Source: Isoetes taiwanensis | Lineage: Eukaryota; Streptophyta; Lycopodiopsida; Isoetales; Isoetaceae | Assembly (NCBI GenBank): GCA_021234155.1 | Contig: JAJEKV010000002.1 | Location: 4,289,795 to 4,353,794 of the forward strand | Direction of reading: 5' to 3' | Length of the DNA stretch: 64,000 nucleotides | In this document: positions 58,419 to 64,000 of the stretch, piece by piece | How the letters are laid out: each line of letters starts with the position of its first letter | Numbering within the stretch: position 1 is the stretch's first letter | The notes under the pieces: model-generated | What the model was told of the DNA's origin: nothing | The model's input: the letters and a program-made list of their open reading frames with translations, nothing else | Databases searched by the model: none | Program-made: the position numbers and the translations under genes

Positions 58419-60530
58419 TAAGATTTTTGAGTTTCTCTCTCTAGTTGTTGGTGAAATATCTTAGGCGGATAGAAATTCTTTTCTTTTTAACTGCTCTCTC
58501 ACCAATTCTCTATCAATATTATTGTGTTGCAACATAATTAATAGTTATTTTTCATTCCCTATCTAGCTTAAATTTGTTGTTTAAGTCTGCAAGTTGTCTT
58601 TTCTCTATTTGGCATGGGTATTCCATTGTCAATTTATGATCGTCCTTCTTCTATGGCCATCAAGTTGTTAGTTTTATCATTTCTTAAACTTGCATATTTG
58701 CCACTTCTCTTTCATGGAGTCTCGTTTTTGCAAGCTTAATTACCATTTTCTTTTCGTTTTCTATCCTGTTCGAGAACGTAAGTTTGCCCTTTTTCCATAC
58801 AACATAGTCTTAACCCCAATACCTGTGGACCGTTCTTTGGAGGCATGCAAATTGAAAACTGTTCTCTCTAACATTCTGCTCTAGGATTATTTGATAAGTA
58901 AAATGATCTTTATCGGCATTCTTACTACGTGCTCCTTTCTCTAATCTTTTCCTAATAACATTTGATGTTTTCATCTCTAATAGTTGCCCTCTAATCTGGG
59001 TCGTCGATCCCTTCTATTTGCATAGAGACTCTTCCAAGATTCTTAGTTCTTTGGGTGTACTGAAGCATGTTTTATTGTCAATTGGCCAATTGATAGTCTT
59101 GACTAATCTCAAATTGTCTCTTACAAGTTGGCACTTACCATTTGCCTTTATTTGAGATCATTTTCCAACACCGATCTTCCTAACTCTCTTCGTTTTAGTA
59201 TACAAGAATGATCTCTTTGTGTTGATTCTAGGGAGGAAACAAGGGTCGGCGTCATTAGGCAGAGGTCTCTGTTGACTCCCTAGAATTAACACAAAGAGAT
59301 CATTGATGCAACGTGAATGTAAGGTAGTAACAGTAATTCTATGGGGTTAAATCAAGTAGAATGCTGGGTAAAACAGGCAGAATCGTGGGTAGAACAACTG
59401 AATCATCGAGTAAGATTCTTGTTGCAAAAGAATGGCATGGTAAAATTTCTTGTCGTAGAGGACAAGATTCTGCTTAACATTTTTTAAGAGAATTGCCGCC
59501 GCATGGAATCACGCCATTGGCACTCGAGGCACAATTGCTAGTACCTTACATTTACATCTATATGATACATTATCTTGCCACATAAATTTAGGTATGGTGT
59601 CCGATTCATAAGTGTCTAAGCTTGATTTTGAGTTTCAACTCAGATGCCTTTACATGTGCACATGAATTTAGATTGTTTTCCTGACATTATTTACATAAAT
59701 CTCAATCTTGAGGGTCTGCCCTTGTTGAAGCTCTGGATTTTGATGTTTTTTACAGACAATCATCAATAGATATGTTCTACCACAATACTAGCGAGTCCTT
59801 TTAGCTTTTTCGGGTCGCAATGCCTTTGTGATAAGTGAATAGCACTCGAATCCTTTTGGCTTCTTTGGGTCACAATGTCTTCGTGATAAGCGGCTACTAG
59901 TTGGAAGTTTTTCATTTGACTAGGAGTTTTGAGCAAGGATTCTCGACAAGCCCGTTCTCAATTTTTTGCTTTTAGACCCTTACCTTTTCTATAGATTACA
60001 TTGGCCAAATGAACTTAGGATTGTTCTTATTCTATTGTTGGCATCTTCACTTTGTTTCAATTGACAACATTATAAATTGTTTGCCGTAAAAATTCATCTT
60101 ATCTTATGTTTTTTATATGAATCGTTTAGTTTTTTATTTTGCTTGTTAGAGTTCTTAATTTCTTTTTCAGCCACCTAAGCCATTTCATATCTTTGTATTT
60201 TCTCATTTTTTTTTTATGACGAGGAGGAACACTTTGTGTTTTTCTCATTTTTTGATGATGAGGCGAGGTGTTCCTCTTCTTTCGGACTTGAGATGATGTT
60301 TTTCTTGCTATTTGGAGTCTTTTCAAGAATGCAATATTTTTATGGCAATGTAGAACCATAATTCTTTGGAAGACAAAAATCGCTTGGACCTTTTTTGTTC
60401 ATTTGCATATTACTTCAGTTTTTTGTTATTTTCATCGGCCTTCTTCTTGAGCATTTCCATTTTCATCTCTCTTGTGCTTCTTGTTTTTTCCCTTCCTCCC
60501 AACTGATTTGTCTTTTTGGTGCAATAAGAT
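58419..60530. other. T-rich intergenic DNA
   Basis: No gene recognised. It includes the hairpin at 59,208-59,303 (separate entry) and a near repeat of ctcgaatccttttggcttct/gcgagtccttttagcttttt, each with gggtc-caatg, at about 59,790-59,890. Confidence 0.45.
59208..59303. repeat. Hairpin with 28-bp arms
   Basis: The left arm atgatctctttgtgttgatt ctaggga (59,208-59,235) returns as reverse complement at 59,276-59,303 with a single mismatch. The loop is 40 bases. No flanking target duplication is evident. Confidence 0.85.
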
Positions 60531-60531
60531 A

Positions 60532-60705
60532 GGGTGGATGTTCTTCCCCAACTAATTTTGCATATGATTATTTCTGGCTAGATGGATGTTCTTCCTAGAC
60601 CTATTATTTTGTGGTACATTTAGTCATAGATGGATGTTTTTCTCCCCACTAGTTTGCATATATATTTACCTAGCTAGGCGGATGTTCTTCCCCGACCCAT
60701 TTTCA
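60532..60705. repeat. ~48-bp imperfect tandem repeat, four units
   Basis: Units share tagatggatgttcttcc, then an A/C-rich part and ttttgcata, at about 60,532, 60,580, 60,628 and 60,677. They sit directly before the LINE fragment. Confidence 0.7.
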
Positions 60706-60740
60706 AGATAATTTAGCTTTTTGCACACATAAATCCCACC

Positions 60741-61268
60741 TTGGTACCAGGGCCCCAAGCTTATTTGCTTGCTTCATTGTCCAGGAACAAGCTTGTAGCT
60801 ATTGCATCAATTCGCACGGGGTCCCACAGGCTACGGATTGAGACAGGTAGATGGGAGCGGCCACAATTGCCGCGAGAAGCGAGGCTATGTGCCTGTTGCC
60901 AGTTACAGGTTATTGAAGATGAAAGCCATACTCTTCTGAGTTGCCCTGCTTTTGAGATAGTCCGGAATCATTTTTTGACCTTAGCATTCCATTCCACGCT
61001 TCCACAACTTCTCAGAGCACCATCTGTGCATGATTTGGCATTATACATACTTGAGGTTCTAGATAAACGTCTGCAATTACTGAGCCCTCAGTAGTCATTA
61101 TCTCTGCTTGTCTAGTATCATCATTACTGCAAAGGTTTTTCCCTTGAAAACCTTTCGAGGCAGGGGTTTTTAAATCCTAGTAGTAATGATTGTACTAGCC
61201 CATTGTATGGGTCCCATGACCTATTGGTCTCCGTGGACGTTAAAAAAACTATTCTATTCTATTCTATT
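60741..61268 (+). mobile_element. 5'-truncated LINE: intact ORF2 C-terminal segment, 3' UTR, (TTCTA)n tail
   Basis: A 110-odd codon open segment (60,741-61,094) encodes the end of a LINE reverse-transcriptase protein: LVAIASIRTGSHRLRIETGR, then LCACCQLQVIEDESHTLLSC, a CxxC-x-H-x-C zinc-binding motif typical of the C-terminus of plant LINE ORF2, ending at LSPQ. The 3' UTR has a stem AAAACCTTTCGAGGCAGGGG-TTTT, the GGGTCCCATGACCTATTGGT and CTCCGTGGACG core, and a TTCTATTCTATT tail ending near 61,268. No reverse-transcriptase domain lies upstream. It is the best-kept piece of the family in this window and useful as its 3' reference. Confidence 0.9.
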
Positions 61269-61619
61269 GTTTGGAAGGGTTTGTATTTGATACGTTGGAA
61301 AATTTTCGGATGTTCTTCGTCATATTGAGTCTGTTTTTAGGGCAACAAAGACTTAACAAAATTCTTTTTGCTTGATTCTATTTTTCCTGATCGATTAATC
61401 TCTTCTTGTAGTTGAAATGATTTGGAAGTTGAAATGTGCTATTGAAGGCTTTTCAAGTGGATGTTCTAGTCAATTTTTGGCGGCATGGTTTCCTTAACAA
61501 ATAGGAAGGGAAGACTGAGTTTCTTGGAGTTACTGGTGTTTGAAATACCCGAGCTTTGGTGGACTTAGTTGATCGACAAGTTCTCAAGATCTGAATTATC
61601 TCTTCTTGTAGAACTTTTA
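61269..61619. other. Unassigned
   Basis: No gene recognised; possibly the leader of the gag fossil that follows. Confidence 0.35.
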
Positions 61620-62000
61620 GTCAGTTTCTTATCTTCATGGTTTTCTTCCAAAACCTGAAAATGCAGCTGGAAGTTAACACATGGAAAGAATTCCGTAGTG
61701 CATTACTTGCCTGCAAATTATTACAGGATACTGCAAAAAGAGTGGGATCTTGTTAAGCAGGATGATGGAGAGAACTATCTATTTATTATATGAAGTTTAG
61801 TCATTTAGGCTCACAAGTTCTAAATTTGAGTGAAAATGAGCTTTTAAGAAAGTTTGTGAATGGTTTACGAGAAAAAATATTTGCAGAGTTGGACCTTATT
61901 GAGCCAACAAATATGGAGGACATAATTAAAAAAGCAGGAACTGCAGAACGAAAATTAAATCCCAAGACCACATTTGCCCTATACAATAGTGTTTTGAAGG
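61620..62000 (+). mobile_element. Ty3/gypsy gag fossil
   Basis: The segment has the retrotransposon gag pattern (TWKEFRSALLACK region, then MKFSHLGSQVLNLSENELLR and FVNGLREKIFAELDLIEPTN, ending AGTAERKL). No LTR or polymerase part is next to it. It is broken, and age cannot be estimated. Confidence 0.65.
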
Positions 62001-62090
62001 ATAAAAAGGACCTTATCTTATATCATAATGTTTTAGTCTATGACGTGGATCAAATTCTAAAAGTTTGACGGCATAGATTTGACTTAAAAA

Positions 62091-62414
62091 ATGAACGGTC
62101 TAGATAGTCATATACATTTAACAAACCCTATACATTTAACGACCGAGAGAGCTTGCCTTCAAAATCTTGGGGGCATTGAGGACATGATTATAAGGTTACA
62201 TTCATATCTTGACCCAAGAAACTTTTCAAGGCTTGTCGAGAAGAGTCTTAGAAAAAAGGTGGGGGCTCTAATTCGAAAGGACTTTAACAATACCTTCCTA
62301 AAGTATATGGGGCTAAAACATATTTTGGACGTCAAAGATGTAGTACAATCAAAGTCCACTGACACTTTCGCATCTCTTCGGGACCTTTGCAAGATTGGAG
62401 GGATCTTGATATGA
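62091..62414 (+). CDS. Unrecognised 107-codon open frame
   Basis: The frame begins MNGLDSHIHLTNPIHLTTER and continues with a basic, Leu-rich stretch (YLDPRNFSRLVEKSLRKKVG). It follows the gag fossil and might be a host exon or part of another element. No family is recognised, and chance is possible. Confidence 0.25.
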   Translation: MNGLDSHIHLTNPIHLTTERACLQNLGGIEDMIIRLHSYLDPRNFSRLVEKSLRKKVGALIRKDFNNTFLKYMGLKHILDVKDVVQSKSTDTFASLRDLCKIGGILI

Positions 62415-64000
62415 CATGATATGTTCCTTGATATGGTCAGGTTGCCTCTTTATCTATTACTTACTAACTTTTGAATAATTCACCATATTGAGCTTCTATC
62501 TTGCAATGCTTATTCACTACAAGAAATTTATCGTGGCAGCTCTCTTTCTCGACTCCCTTATATAGTAATAATGGATGCATATTTGTTCAAGATTGGAGCC
62601 TGCCATTTTGCGTTGTATTCTATTATTGCCTACAAGATAGAGAGGCGGTGTTCATGATGCACTACAGGATAGAGGGGTGCTGTTCATAATGCACTATTGA
62701 GCTTGTTGTTCCTCTTTGCAACTTCAAACCCTTAACTTCTTTCATTCACATGTAATGTGTTTTGGTGCTGCTTAACCACTAGGCTATCATTGAGATCAGA
62801 AACTCTAGTCTTTTCTCCTCCTTTTTTCTTTCCCTTGATGTGATGGTAGTTAGTGGTTAGGCTTGCTGGGAGCATTGGAGGTTCTATTTTTTCCATTTCT
62901 AGAGAAGTTTATGGAAGGAGAAACCATCATCAAGCTTGCACACCTCCTATCCCTCCAATGCACAACCTCAACATCCCCTTCATCTATGATTTTCAAAGTG
63001 ATACATTAAGTTCAAATTTGTACTCTTAATATTTCATCCAAACCCAAGAAATAAAACATTGTTTAAAACATAATTCAAAGTCTCGAAATATGTAGATTGA
63101 TTTATGTCTTCAAAATTGAGCAAATTCACTAATCTTGAAGAAAATATAAAACCCACTTTGATGTATCAGTAGAGCACTCAGATTTTGACCGAATAGCTAC
63201 TCATGATGCTAACAACTAGATTAAAGAGTAGAATTTAGAGCAATGAGGCATGATTCCATTGGAGATTATCATCCAAGAATTATTGGATTAAGATGTAAAA
63301 GCAAGTAGTCTAAATTACTTGGATTATAGTTTAAAGCTTTAGTGAGTTAAATGGAATGAGGCGATGACGTGGTAGGGAAAGGCTGGTTGGAAAAAAGAGT
63401 TTTTTTTTTTTTTTTTGGGGAGATGGAAAAGTAGCACAACAGATCGAATTTGATAGCACGAAACCAATCTAAGTTGAATTATGGAAAAGGAGTCGATTAA
63501 GCAGAACGAGGTGATCGAAATAAACCAGGTGGATCCGATTAGGTAGTAGGAACTGCAAGAAGACTTTTTATCAGAGTTAGTTGTGTCTGTCTGTAAAGAG
63601 ATGTAAAGAGAAATGGATTTGGAGTTGTATATGTATATTTGACAAAGAAAGAGCAATTACAGTATATGTAGAAACAAGTTACATTGCATTTTGTCTTTTC
63701 CTCCAATCATGCCTCGGCACATAGCACAAATTCTTCTTTATGACATGGCTTGAAATTAGTAACATGTCTAACTAGTAAAAATGCCTCCTGGCTTTTGAGA
63801 CATTGGAAAGATTTTATATTAGTGCATTTGTTAGTGTATTTCGCCCGAAATTTTATTATAGTGCATTTGTTAATGTATTTTGCCAGAAATTTATGATCTT
63901 ATTGCAGAAAAATTATCCGCAAAATTATCAAAAATTTTCATAAATGGGTGGATTTTTCGGGGAAGAGCCTTCTTATATCTGAACTATGTTTAGGAATGTT
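62415..64000. other. Intergenic DNA to window end
   Basis: Only short open frames and a T17-class homopolymer at about 63,401-63,417 are visible. A tattagtgcatttgttagtgtatttcgcc unit is followed by a similar attatagtgcatttgttaatgtattttgcc, a small tandem repeat at about 63,815-63,890. Confidence 0.45.

Overview
The window is nuclear DNA of a land plant. Two complete host genes, rebuilt exon by exon with clean GT-AG introns, are plant orthologues: the mitochondrial dicarboxylate/tricarboxylate carrier DTC (six exons, 298 codons) and the plastid-type RIDA enamine/imine deaminase (six exons, 204 codons). A plant-specific PLATZ zinc-binding protein, a PLS-class PPR remnant, Ty3/gypsy chromovirus remains, Helitron ends and several MITE-like elements agree with this. 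AT-rich intergenic DNA crowded with repeats, and the style of the PPR repeats, make me lean to a fern or lycophyte rather than a crop plant, but the sequence does not settle the species.

The dominant structure is a direct duplication of about 16 kb. Copy 1 runs from the window start to about 16,064 and copy 2 from about 18,331 to 33,816, separated by about 2.2 kb. Both hold, in the same order: DTC, PLATZ, a LINE 3' fragment, RIDA, a kinase-like fragment, and 3-4 kb of non-coding DNA. Copy 1 has intact DTC, RIDA and PLATZ. In copy 2 all of them are riddled with one- to few-base insertions and deletions, start codons are lost, and the end of DTC is replaced by an unrelated GC-rich block. The damage is uneven: 18.3-30.4 kb is heavily scrambled, while much of 30.6-33.8 kb is almost identical to copy 1. 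That gradient fits an unpolished long-read consensus or a retained second haplotype better than simple decay of an old duplicate.

From 33.8 to 41 kb lie a small secreted Gly/Cys-rich protein gene, a non-autonomous hAT-like transposon with an exact 8-bp target duplication, a broken PPR gene and a tRNA-like SINE candidate. From 40 to 45 kb come inverted-repeat elements, a 61-bp minisatellite and a (CAA)n tract interleaved with pieces of a neighbouring sequence. From 45 to 64 kb the content is mostly transposon fossils: a gypsy integrase remnant, a Helitron 3' end, a broken Ty3/gypsy chromovirus whose single recognisable LTR is a near-palindrome, a PIF/Harbinger-type MITE with a second copy at 44.8 kb, a LINE 3' fragment with a (TTCTA)n tail, and a gypsy gag remnant.

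No operon-like or defence system is visible. The most interesting items are the PLATZ gene with an in-frame duplicated C-terminal zinc motif, a LINE family whose 3' end recurs across the window with a conserved stem, the palindromic LTR, the CAA mosaic, and the state of the duplicated block.
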